Shown in pieces: positions 1 to 6,481 of a stretch of DNA of 12,980 nt. The translations under genes and the position numbers were made by a program. Position 1 is the stretch's first letter, and each line of letters begins with the position of its first letter. The stretch lies in the NCBI GenBank assembly GCA_015655365.1, contig JAATFE010000146.1:1-12980 (forward strand), given 5' to 3'. The notes under the pieces were generated by a model. That model ran no database searches and was not told the DNA's origin. It worked only from the letters and a program-made list of their open reading frames with translations. The DNA is from Terriglobales bacterium. Its GTDB lineage: Bacteria; Acidobacteriota; Terriglobia; Terriglobales; Acidobacteriaceae.

Positions 1-102
1 AGGCTGAAGGGTTTCCGCCGCATTTTCTCCAGATTCGAAAAGCTCGATGTAGTCTTCCTCGCCTTTATTAACTTCGTTCTGATCGTCGAGGCCCTCAGAT
101 AG
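1..102 (+). CDS. IS5-family transposase, C-terminal end (runs in from left edge)
   Basis: Frame 1 is open from the window edge to TAG at 100-102 and encodes 33 residues beginning RLKGFRRIFSRFEKLD. The pattern LKxFRRI-xRxEKLD followed by a short hydrophobic stretch (FLAFINFVLIVEAL) is the usual C-terminus of IS5-family DDE transposases, after the catalytic Glu. Only this tail is visible, so it cannot be said whether the gene is intact upstream. It is a different IS5 subtype from the remnant at 965-1129, whose relatives end differently. The stop codon overlaps a perfect palindrome GTGTTAACAC (102-111), which could belong to the element's terminal repeat. Confidence 0.7.
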   Translation, partial: RLKGFRRIFSRFEKLDVVFLAFINFVLIVEALR

Positions 103-118
103 TGTTAACACGCCCTAG
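102..118. repeat. Possible right end of the IS5-family element with CTAG target site
   Basis: The transposase stop is followed at once by the palindrome GTGTTAACAC (102-111), then GCC and CTAG (115-118). Members of the IS5 subgroup usually insert at YTAR and duplicate it, so CTAG could be the target duplication with the element ending just before it. The matching left end lies outside the window, so this is inference. Confidence 0.3.
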
Positions 119-209
119 TTCTAAGTAGTTTGGTTCGAAAGGCAGTGCGGTGATCCAGATTTCCGCGAAGATCCTGGTCATCGCGCCGCTATTCGCAGAC
201 CCTCGCCAT

Positions 210-325
210 TAGAGCATTTTCGGAATACATTAGACTTTTTAAGGGGCGTGCAAGGTGCCTTTTTCTTGAGGAAAAAGGCACCTTGCCGCGCGCTTTCGGT
301 CTACAGCAATTCCGAAAATGCTATA
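210..325. repeat. Nested-hairpin intergenic element, copy 1 (116 bp)
   Basis: The outer inverted arms are 210-226 and 309-325: 17 bp with one mismatch, at the third base (TAGAGC on the left against GCTATA on the right). Inside is a perfect 15-bp stem, 251-265 pairing with 271-285, around the loop TTGAG (266-270). A second copy with the same layout, loop and ends lies at 815-931. The ends could be read as TA target duplications, as left by IS630/Tc1-type non-autonomous elements. The element could equally be a REP/BIME-like structural repeat. It contains no reading frame of interest. The rest of the 103-403 stretch shows nothing else I can identify. Confidence 0.8.
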
Positions 326-403
326 GATCATATTGAGAACAACTGAAACTCCCATTCATCATCATCGCCAGTCGCGGCTAGACAATATCTCTATCTCTGT
401 TTT

Positions 404-817
404 TCACGGATTTCCGTAAGCTCCAGGCGGCACCATCTGGGGCTCTACTATTTGCTCTTCTATGACAACATCGGGCTGGATGAGGTCTGCTTGTATTTGC
501 GTGAATTGCTGCGACATCTGCGCGGTTCGGTGATCGTTCTACTGGATAACTCCTCCACACACAAAGAAGCACCGATCGAAAGGCTTCTGCGCCAGCACCG
601 CCGCCTGCGCATCGAGTGTTTTCCTTCGTATGCGCCGCAGCTCAACCCCGATGAAGGAGTCTGGTTGCTGGCCAAACGGGAACTGGCCAACAGTTGTCCC
701 AACGATGTAGACGAACTGATGGCAGACGTCCTCGGCTCCATCGACGGCATTCGCAACTCTCAACAAAAACTGCGCGGTCGCATTGCTCAGTCCGATCTGA
801 CCTTTTCTTTGCGCTAG
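404..817 (+). pseudogene. IS630-family transposase, 5'-truncated remnant
   Basis: The frame is recognisable from about 413 (ISVSSRRHHLGLYY, the IS630 stretch just before the second catalytic Asp region) to TAG at 815-817. It contains VIVLLDNSSTHK, carrying the second Asp of the DDE triad, and YAPQLNPDEGVW, carrying the Glu. The N-terminal helix-turn-helix region and the first catalytic Asp are missing, and the sequence upstream of about 404 no longer resembles a transposase. The longest start-to-stop reading uses TTG at 452, but similarity extends upstream of it in frame, so that is not a true start. The product would be inactive. The stop codon is made of the first three bases of the hairpin element at 815-931. 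Whether this is the natural C-terminus or one created by insertion cannot be told from this copy. Confidence 0.8.
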
Positions 818-931
818 AGCGGTTCCACAATTTACGTGCCCTAATTCTCATCATGCAGGGTGGCATTTTCTTGAGGAAAATGCCGCTTGTGAGCAATCGC
901 TTCGGGATGCAGCAATTGTGGAACCGCTATA
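815..931. repeat. Nested-hairpin intergenic element, copy 2 (117 bp)
   Basis: The outer arms 815-832 and 914-931 pair over 18 bp with one mismatch, at the same third base as copy 1. The inner perfect 9-bp stem, 862-870 with 876-884, encloses the same loop TTGAG (871-875). The segment before the right arm (CGCTTCGGGATGCAGCAATT at 898-917) aligns with copy 1 (CGCTTTCGGTCTACAGCAAT at 291-310). Both copies have the same orientation. The left end overlaps the stop codon of the IS630 remnant, and the right end touches the IS5 remnant starting at 932. Confidence 0.8.
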
Positions 932-1199
932 GGCTGTTGCATTATTTATGCAGCAGTCAATAGGGGGCGTCCGACGTGCCGCCTGCCAACCGTCCAGTAC
1001 CTCTGGAGGGAGCCATATCGTCAGACCTCCTCGGCGCCGAAGACCTGCATCATACTCGGCCCAGTTCTTCACGCTGAACTTCATCTTGGGGATGTGGTGA
1101 CGGCGCGTGGCGTTATGCTTGTTCGGCATCGAAGGGGCAGCCTTTGATGCAATCTCTTCAAGAGTACCCGTTCTTTACCCTATCCATGCAACAATGGCC
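932..1199 (-). mobile_element. Internally deleted IS5-family insertion sequence remnant
   Basis: CTGTTGCAT at 934-942 and ATGCAACA at 1186-1193 share an 8-bp inverted repeat (TGTTGCAT). They bracket the N-terminal coding fragment at 965-1129. The spacing from the right repeat to the transposase ATG (about 57 bp) suits an IS5-type leader. The remaining roughly 260 bp lack nearly all of the transposase, so this is a MITE-like deletion derivative that could move only if supplied in trans. The exact ends are uncertain because the outermost bases (GGC against GGCCAT) do not align without a gap. Confidence 0.45.
965..1129 (-). pseudogene. IS5-family transposase, N-terminal fragment
   Basis: The minus-strand ATG at 1127-1129 opens a frame starting MPNKHNATRRHHIPKMKF, followed by NWAEYDAGLRRRGGLTIWL and WQAARRT. 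This is the characteristic N-terminus (domain associated with DDE_Tnp_1) of IS5-family transposases that begin with a (K)HNAxRRHHIPK motif. Similarity stops after about residue 54, where the family would continue into a GGQPxYS motif. Here the frame instead runs into the sequence of the deleted IS end and the hairpin element. The whole catalytic DDE domain is therefore missing and the fragment is dead. Confidence 0.75.
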
Positions 1200-1209
1200 T
1201 GGCGATGCC

Positions 1210-2061
1210 CTAAGCAGCGGACTTCGTCGGATCGATGGCTATAAAAGTGAAGGTGGTTGAGCCAGCGCGGATCTTGGCGTAATTCTGCAGGGGGAATGAT
1301 GCTTCCTCTACAGGAACGTCGTCGACGTAGGTTCCGCTCATGCTGTCCTTGTCACTGATGACAAACTTGGTGCGATACGCAATGGAGCTGTTCTCCGCCG
1401 AGAGAGTGTCGTCCTGCTCGATCACAATGTCGCACTGCCCGGGGTCGCGGCCGATGCGATTGCGGCCTTCACGCACTTCAAAGACCTGTCCTTCCGGTTT
1501 CCAGGTGTAGGTGATGAGAACACCGACAATGCGGCGCCTGTCTCCTGCGGCTATGGCCGCGCTGCCAGGGAGAGAGCCAAAGCTCGTCTTTCTGCCGTTC
1601 GACTGCTCACCTCCATGCGGTGCGACCGAGCGGCCGGAGCCTGCATTCCCCACCGGGCCGGGCCGGACGTACAGATCGTCGGCATGCGGGTCAAGCCTGG
1701 TCTCGCGACTAGCTTGTTGCGGCCGGGCGGTTGCGGGTGCGCCGCGCTGCGCCGATCCTGCACCGGCGGCGACAGCATCGAATGCCGTTCCGTGGTGGCC
1801 CGGCGAGCCGACCTCTGGCTTGGCGCTCGCAGCGGATAGAGAACTTTCGCTCATGGTCTCTTTTCTGGCAAAGGATTCCGAGCCGACTCCTTCCGCTTTG
1901 CAGAAAGCGCACTCTGACCAAGTGGGATCCATCTGGTGCTTACCGCTCGGGCAAGGGCGGTGAAAGAGGTCCGCGGTGCGATCAAATGCGAAGCCGCATT
2001 GCACGCATGCTGTCACGTCGTCTGGATTATCTCCCTTGTAGCACTGAGGGCATGTCTTCAT
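1210..2061 (-). CDS. Zinc-ribbon / FHA domain protein
   Basis: A predicted cytoplasmic protein of 283 residues. Numbered from the chosen start, the N-terminus has two zinc-knuckle-like modules: CPQC (4-7) with CVQC (19-22), then C37 with ECAFC (C51, C54). A low-complexity Ala/Gly/Ser/Pro linker (about 60-175) leads to a C-terminal FHA domain (about 178-275). The FHA keeps the phosphate-contacting Arg (IGRD) and Ser, but the usual SxxH is SAEN and the usual NGT is SGT, so two of the conserved binding residues are changed. It is the last gene of the minus-strand operon, 158 bp after the PP2C stop. The in-frame ATG nine bases upstream (2068-2070) touches AAGGA directly, which is too close to serve it; that sequence suits the start used here. 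A scaffold or adaptor that reads kinase output is plausible. No enzymatic motif is seen. Confidence 0.82.
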   Translation of the reverse strand: MKTCPQCYKGDNPDDVTACVQCGFAFDRTADLFHRPCPSGKHQMDPTWSECAFCKAEGVGSESFARKETMSESSLSAASAKPEVGSPGHHGTAFDAVAAGAGSAQRGAPATARPQQASRETRLDPHADDLYVRPGPVGNAGSGRSVAPHGGEQSNGRKTSFGSLPGSAAIAAGDRRRIVGVLITYTWKPEGQVFEVREGRNRIGRDPGQCDIVIEQDDTLSAENSSIAYRTKFVISDKDSMSGTYVDDVPVEEASFPLQNYAKIRAGSTTFTFIAIDPTKSAA

Positions 2062-2069
2062 TGGATTCA

Positions 2070-2074
2070 TCCTT
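2070..2074 (-). promoter_or_regulatory. Ribosome binding site deciding the start of the zinc-ribbon/FHA gene
   Basis: AAGGA on the minus strand lies 8 bases before the ATG at 2059-2061. It overlaps the alternative ATG at 2068-2070, so it favours the downstream start, which gives MKTCPQC as the N-terminus. Confidence 0.5.
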
Positions 2075-2219
2075 TACAGAAAACCAAAACTCCAAGATTC
2101 GATGGTTGCGCTTCGCAGGGCACCGGTCATCTCACCGCGTTCCGCCGCGAAAAATCCGCTTGCGCGCCAGACCCGGTTACGAGGCCCGCGTCTCGCGCTC
2201 CGAATATCCCCCTACACTT

Positions 2220-3593
2220 CTATATCGGCGAAGTGGCGGAAGGGTTCACAGTTTCCGACTTCGGCCGTGGCGCAGAATCGCCGGCCGGAGGTTTTGCCGG
2301 TTCGGGCGGGGGAGCATCAATTCTGCTCTGGGCGCTCCGCGCCCTGGCGCCACGGCTCGGTGTTTGTGCTTTGTTCTTTGCCAACTCGCCTTTACCTGCT
2401 GAGGCACCCTTTCTTTCGGAGCCTTGAGCCGAACCTGCCGCTTTTCCATCCTTGCGGGCGGCTTGAGCCGCACTTTCAGCGGCGCTCACCGGTTTGCATG
2501 TACCCGATTGGGTCATCTCCTCTTTGGCAGCGCAAGTAAATTGCGTATGCACAGCTCTGTCCTTCTGCTTGACCGGCGATTGAGCGCGAAAGTGCTTGAT
2601 TGAAAACCACGCCGCGCCTGCGAGGCAGAGGCAGAGACCGGCTGCGACCAGATAGCTGAAGAGGGGTCTCTTCTTAAACGCGGAGTGCGCCGGGGCTGGA
2701 GCCGGCAGCGATGCCGAACTAAGTGTTTGCGTGAATGCCGGACCTGGCTCTGTGGAACGATTGTGGATGAGAGGCGCAGAATCTCCAACGGATGCTCCCA
2801 GGGACGGATGCGCCTGCGGCGCGCCGCTACGGCTTTCAAGCCTTAGAACCTGTAGAGTAATGTTGTCGTCGCTTCCTTCATCGAGCGCGAGTTGCACAAG
2901 CGCTTCTGCGGTTTCCTGCGCAGTGCGGACAATGCCCAGTTCCCGCGATATCTGGTCGTCGGTGAGAGGACCCCACAAACCATCCGTGCAGAGCAGAATG
3001 GTATCGCCGGGATACAACTCCATCCGCTCGCTCACTTCGATCGCGACCTCCGGCTGTTTTCCGATGGCACGCGTCAGTATGTTGAGGTCAGGATGAGTAC
3101 GCGCCATCTCCGGGGTGATCAACTGTTCGTCCACCATGCGCTGCACCGCGGAGTGATCGCGGGTGAGGTGGCGAAGTGCACCGCTGCGTTGCAGATAGCC
3201 GCGACTGTCGCCGATATGCGCGGTCATCATCTCCATGCCGGCGGTGGAGGACTTCAACAGCGCCATCACGACGGTGGAACCCATTCCCGATACGGAGGGA
3301 TCGCCGGAAGTGCTTTCGGCGAAAATCTCCGCATTGGTCAAGAGAGTGGCGTGTTGCAAAATGTCGGCCGGGTCCGCCGTGGCGTGAATAGCATTGAGAT
3401 GCTTCTGATAGCCCTCGATCACTCGGCGCGACGCTTCCGCTCCGCCGCGATGCCCCCCCATGCCGTCGGCGACAACGTAAAGCATCCCCATCGGCGTGGA
3501 GAACGCTGTCATCTTGTCCTGGTTGTCTTCACGACGGCCTTGTTCTGTGCGTACCCCGACTCCGAGGGCCAAGTCCGTCTGCTTCGTGGTCAT
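2220..3593 (-). CDS. Membrane-anchored PP2C-type Ser/Thr protein phosphatase
   Basis: A protein of 457 residues. The PP2C (PPM) domain at 1-252 has all the metal-site motifs: RREDNQD (20-26), VVADGMGGHRGG (40-51), GSTVV (105-109), HIGDSRGYL (126-134), LCTDGLWG (201-208) and SDDNITLQ (241-248). It should be an active Mg/Mn-dependent phosphatase that removes phosphate from Ser/Thr in the cytoplasm. After a linker (253-308) comes one membrane span (about 311-331), then a Lys/Ala/Pro-rich tail of about 125 residues outside the membrane with two cysteines (354 and 366) that could form a disulfide. GGGAG six bases before the ATG supports the start. The gene lies 61 bp after the VWA-FHA gene. It is the natural counter-enzyme to the kinase at 10765-12441 and resembles Stp/PstP-type phosphatases, but the long outer tail is unlike a minimal Stp. 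Confidence 0.93.
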   Translation of the reverse strand: MTTKQTDLALGVGVRTEQGRREDNQDKMTAFSTPMGMLYVVADGMGGHRGGAEASRRVIEGYQKHLNAIHATADPADILQHATLLTNAEIFAESTSGDPSVSGMGSTVVMALLKSSTAGMEMMTAHIGDSRGYLQRSGALRHLTRDHSAVQRMVDEQLITPEMARTHPDLNILTRAIGKQPEVAIEVSERMELYPGDTILLCTDGLWGPLTDDQISRELGIVRTAQETAEALVQLALDEGSDDNITLQVLRLESRSGAPQAHPSLGASVGDSAPLIHNRSTEPGPAFTQTLSSASLPAPAPAHSAFKKRPLFSYLVAAGLCLCLAGAAWFSIKHFRAQSPVKQKDRAVHTQFTCAAKEEMTQSGTCKPVSAAESAAQAARKDGKAAGSAQGSERKGASAGKGELAKNKAQTPSRGARARSAQSRIDAPPPEPAKPPAGDSAPRPKSETVNPSATSPI

Positions 3594-3654
3594 AGTTCAC
3601 TCCCTTTCGATGGCCCCCAATGCTCGCGAAGAGGTCGGCCGTTTCTGGACAAAT

Positions 3655-5328
3655 CTAAGTCCCTTGGGCCACCGAAACTACACGGAACAGCGTTCGGCCA
3701 ATCTGGATCCGATCGTCGGGGCGCAACGGATGGCGAACGCCACGCAGCAGTTCTCCATTCACCCTGGTGCCATTGGTCGATTGATTATCAGTAAGGACCA
3801 GGATCGGATCCTCGAAATGGAGATACGCATGCCGCGATGAGACGGTTGCGTCCTCGGGAATCACAAGATCGTTGGTCTCCGCCGCGCCTATCCAATAGTC
3901 CACGTGCGTCACATCGAAGAATCTACCGGCCAATGCGCCGGTGAGGACTTCAAGGCGCGCGACCGTTTCGCCGGGCGTCATGAAGACGCCTGCGACGCGG
4001 GTCATTCTTGCCTTGCTCTGCACAGGAGACCTGGCCGCGGGTGATTGATACGGAATCGGCTGAGAGATTTGATTTGGGGCAGAAACTCCAGGAAGGCCGA
4101 AACCCGATCCCATCGAGACCGTCTCCGCGCCGCTGCTCGGTGTTTCCATTTGAGTTGCCAGAGACGGCGCCGACATATCATAGCCCATGTTCTCCAACGG
4201 CATGGGCCGTTTTCCGCGCCGCCTGAAGACCAGCAAGACCAGCACTATGAGTGCAACGCAGACCAATGCCAGCAGAGCGTAGGCCCAGCGCGGCAGGTGA
4301 TCGATGAAATAGTGAAGCGGATTGGCGGCGTGCTCCGGAACCTGAAAGACGGTTTCGGCGACTGGGCCAGTGGCGTTCTTCAAGCGGACAGCGACATGGT
4401 GTGGTTTGCCGTCGGGACGAATGTGCTGCGCTTCAAACGTGGCGACAGGCGAGGCCTTCAGGTTGGCAAGGCCGTTTTCAATCAAGGCCTGCAGTTCCCG
4501 GTCGCTGTGTACTTGGCGAAACGTCCCGCCCGTCTGTGCGGCGAGGGTCATTAAGCATTGAAGATAGGCTGGAGAGGAGCGCGTGAGCCCGATGGTATCG
4601 ACGGTAATGCCGCGCCCGCGAGCCATCTCGATCACATCCTGCAGACGAGCGCGCGAGCCCTCGTCATGGCCATCGGAGATGACCGTCAACTCACGCCGGG
4701 CGGGCAGCGACGGTGCGAATCCGCCCAGCGCGGCGAGCAGCCCGTCATAAAGCCGTGTCAGCTTGCCCCGGCTATGAATGTTTTGCAGGCGGAGCTTCAG
4801 CGCCTGGCGGTCCGCGTCGAAGGGAACATCCCACATCGCGTCATCGGCGATCGTAACCACGCCCACCTTGTCTTCTGCACGCGCATCGGAGACAAACTTG
4901 GCGAGCGAGTCACGGACAATCTTGAGCGGCTGGCCCGCCATGCTTCCGCTAACGTCGATAGCTACCGCCGCGGCCAGAGGGTAACCGGTGCTCTCGAAGC
5001 TGCGCACCGCCGTGGCATGGCCGCCCTCCACACCATCCTCGATCAAAGTGAGGTCGCCGGGCTTGGGCGCGGCTTGGTGCGGCGTGGAGCTTGCTATAAC
5101 AACCCCGATGCGCGGAACAGCCGCATTGCTGTTGCGATCGGTATTCGTGTAGACCGGCCCGACGTGAAGCTGGGCGTACGCAGGCATCGCCACCATCCAG
5201 AGGCAGAAGACGGCCAAACCAAAGCCGGAACCTATGGAGCAGTCGCGGACTTCCTCGATGATCGACCGGCCAACCATCGGATGCGTGAAACTCCGGCTCT
5301 TCTCGTGTTTTTGCAACAACGTGCTCAT
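3655..5328 (-). CDS. Transmembrane protein with extracytoplasmic VWA and cytoplasmic FHA domains
   Basis: A protein of 557 residues. A basic N-terminus and hydrophobic stretch (about 32-50) ending in AYA/Q (52/53) look like a signal peptide or anchor. A VWA domain (about 117-285) has a complete MIDAS site: DVSGS (125-129), T191 and D219 in ISDGHDEGS. A region of about 60 residues leads to a membrane span (349-368) followed by RRRGKR, which places the C-terminus inside the cell. After a flexible linker comes an FHA domain (about 457-553) with intact SSRHA (497-501) and NGT (519-521). However, GAAET stands where the conserved GR is expected, so the main phosphate-contacting Arg is missing. The ATG overlaps the upstream metalloprotease stop (TAATG), indicating translational coupling; there is no clear Shine-Dalgarno sequence. 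A later ATG (5275-5277) is possible. The topology suits a link between outside metal-dependent protein binding and inside phospho-signalling. Confidence 0.88.
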   Translation of the reverse strand: MSTLLQKHEKSRSFTHPMVGRSIIEEVRDCSIGSGFGLAVFCLWMVAMPAYAQLHVGPVYTNTDRNSNAAVPRIGVVIASSTPHQAAPKPGDLTLIEDGVEGGHATAVRSFESTGYPLAAAVAIDVSGSMAGQPLKIVRDSLAKFVSDARAEDKVGVVTIADDAMWDVPFDADRQALKLRLQNIHSRGKLTRLYDGLLAALGGFAPSLPARRELTVISDGHDEGSRARLQDVIEMARGRGITVDTIGLTRSSPAYLQCLMTLAAQTGGTFRQVHSDRELQALIENGLANLKASPVATFEAQHIRPDGKPHHVAVRLKNATGPVAETVFQVPEHAANPLHYFIDHLPRWAYALLALVCVALIVLVLLVFRRRGKRPMPLENMGYDMSAPSLATQMETPSSGAETVSMGSGFGLPGVSAPNQISQPIPYQSPAARSPVQSKARMTRVAGVFMTPGETVARLEVLTGALAGRFFDVTHVDYWIGAAETNDLVIPEDATVSSRHAYLHFEDPILVLTDNQSTNGTRVNGELLRGVRHPLRPDDRIQIGRTLFRVVSVAQGT

Positions 5329-6236
5329 TATGGATGATCGCTTTCGGGCTTCGGCGGTGCCGGAAGTAGATTCATGGCAAGACGGAAGGCATGAAAAGAG
5401 AGGCTATCGGTGGTTGCACTATTCGGGACATTGACCACCGCCAACTCCCGCTTGATTGCCCTCGCACGGTCCGCGGCTGCAGGATGATCCCGGAGTAGAG
5501 GCACAGGGTGATTATCGGATTGCTTTTCCAGAACATCAAGCATCTGAAACAACTTCAGGAAACCGGAGGGCTGATACCCCGCACGCAGCATCTCGTAGAA
5601 GCCCAGCTTGTCGGCTTCCAGTTCGTTTTCGCGGCTGTATTGAAGCATGGCCAACATTGCCACAGCGCCGCCCAGCTTCTCAATCACCGCGTCAATCATC
5701 TGGCTGTGTTGCGGAATGTGGTTCTTGACGAGTTCATAGGCGTGGCGCGCCTTGAAGGTCAGCATGATCTGGTTCGCGGAGTGACGGGCTACCACGTGTC
5801 CTATCTCGTGGGACAGGGTCGCCACCAACTGGTCTTCACTCGTAACAAACGCCACCAGCGCGCGATTGAGATAGATACGGCCACCGGCGATGGAATACGC
5901 GTTGATCTCGTCGCTATTGACCAGTTTGCATCGGTAGGGCAGGTTCGGCCTCTGGGAAGATTTGGCCAGCTTGTCGACGATATTGCCTAAATACGCGTCA
6001 ATGATCTGGTTCTTCACGATCTGTATTTCTTTTTCAAGGTCGGCCGCGATAATGTCTCCGAGTGCAACCTCATCTTCGTCGGTCAGGTCGTTGAAAGGCA
6101 TTCTGATCGGGTGCGGCTCTTCGGCTGCAAGCCGCATGGCCAGCGGCGCTCCTGAAATGGTCATGGCTGAGATTGTGGCTGCGGACGCCCAAAAGAATTC
6201 ACGGCGCGTTAATGCTCGGCGGGATAACTGCTTCAT
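5328..6236 (-). CDS. Tat-exported M48-family zinc metalloprotease
   Basis: A protein of 302 residues from the chosen start. The N-terminus MKQLSRRALTRREFFWASAA has a twin-arginine motif (TRREFF, residues 10-15) and a hydrophobic core ending near LAAEE, so export through the Tat pathway is likely. The peptidase domain has HEIGH (143-147), with two zinc His ligands and the catalytic Glu, and downstream ENELEAD (E205 as probable third ligand, ExxxD spacing), as in M48 (Ste24/HtpX/BepA/LoiP-like) proteases. There are no multiple membrane spans, so it resembles the soluble or periplasmic branch rather than HtpX. The frame is open further upstream to 6383, but those 49 extra residues would bury the Tat signal, so the internal ATG is preferred; AGGA lies about 13 bases before it, a weak site. 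First gene of the operon, it overlaps the VWA-FHA start by one base. Substrate unknown; envelope protein quality control is a reasonable guess. Confidence 0.88.
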   Translation of the reverse strand: MKQLSRRALTRREFFWASAATISAMTISGAPLAMRLAAEEPHPIRMPFNDLTDEDEVALGDIIAADLEKEIQIVKNQIIDAYLGNIVDKLAKSSQRPNLPYRCKLVNSDEINAYSIAGGRIYLNRALVAFVTSEDQLVATLSHEIGHVVARHSANQIMLTFKARHAYELVKNHIPQHSQMIDAVIEKLGGAVAMLAMLQYSRENELEADKLGFYEMLRAGYQPSGFLKLFQMLDVLEKQSDNHPVPLLRDHPAAADRARAIKRELAVVNVPNSATTDSLSFHAFRLAMNLLPAPPKPESDHP

Positions 6237-6481
6237 CGACGACTCGCTTTCCTGATCGAACAGGCGAATGCACTGAACGACGGCCCTTGCTGCTGCTGCC
6301 GGCCGAATGGCCCCACACTGATAAAAGCGAGATTTGCTGTCGACTCTGCGCACGTAATCGTTCGAGGCGCTTTCCATCGGCATGCATTTTTTCCCGCAGT
6401 AAACAATTGTCTTTTAGAATAGAGCCCATACATCCAGACAATCGAATTCATTCTGGTTGATTCTTGAAATAGTGAGCCCTT
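6237..6481. promoter_or_regulatory. Divergent promoter region between the protease operon and the FHA-ABC gene
   Basis: A 245-bp gap between divergent starts. It holds a perfect 7-bp inverted repeat, ATTGTCT (6406-6412) and AGACAAT (6436-6442), 23 bases apart. Each arm could be a -35 element (TTGTCT). The rightward partner would be TACATC (6429-6434, 16-bp spacer); the leftward partner would be TCTAAA on the minus strand (6418-6413, 17-bp spacer). The -10 matches are weak, so this may be an operator rather than paired promoters. No riboswitch-like or other structured leader was recognised. Confidence 0.35.

Noticed and set aside
694..963. An 89-codon plus-strand open frame across the second hairpin element
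   Set aside because: It is out of frame with the IS630 remnant and crosses the palindrome, so it is not a plausible gene.
1..1200. CRISPR array or tRNA-linked integration site
   Set aside because: No regularly spaced direct repeats and no tRNA-like cloverleaf were seen. The repeats here are two palindromic elements about 490 bp apart.
1731..2427. Overlapping plus-strand open frames of 223 and 163 codons
   Set aside because: They run antisense to the zinc-ribbon/FHA gene and the end of the PP2C gene. The Arg- and Pro-rich products match no family.
2892..3794. A 300-codon plus-strand open frame
   Set aside because: It is antisense to the PP2C gene, which has every catalytic motif. No domain was seen on the plus strand.
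4558..5337. A 259-codon plus-strand open frame
   Set aside because: It lies opposite the VWA-FHA gene, whose domains are clear. The protein has no recognisable motif and reflects high GC at third positions.
6237..6383. A 49-residue N-terminal extension of the metalloprotease
   Set aside because: It would precede and mask the twin-arginine signal, and its composition does not fit a signal sequence.
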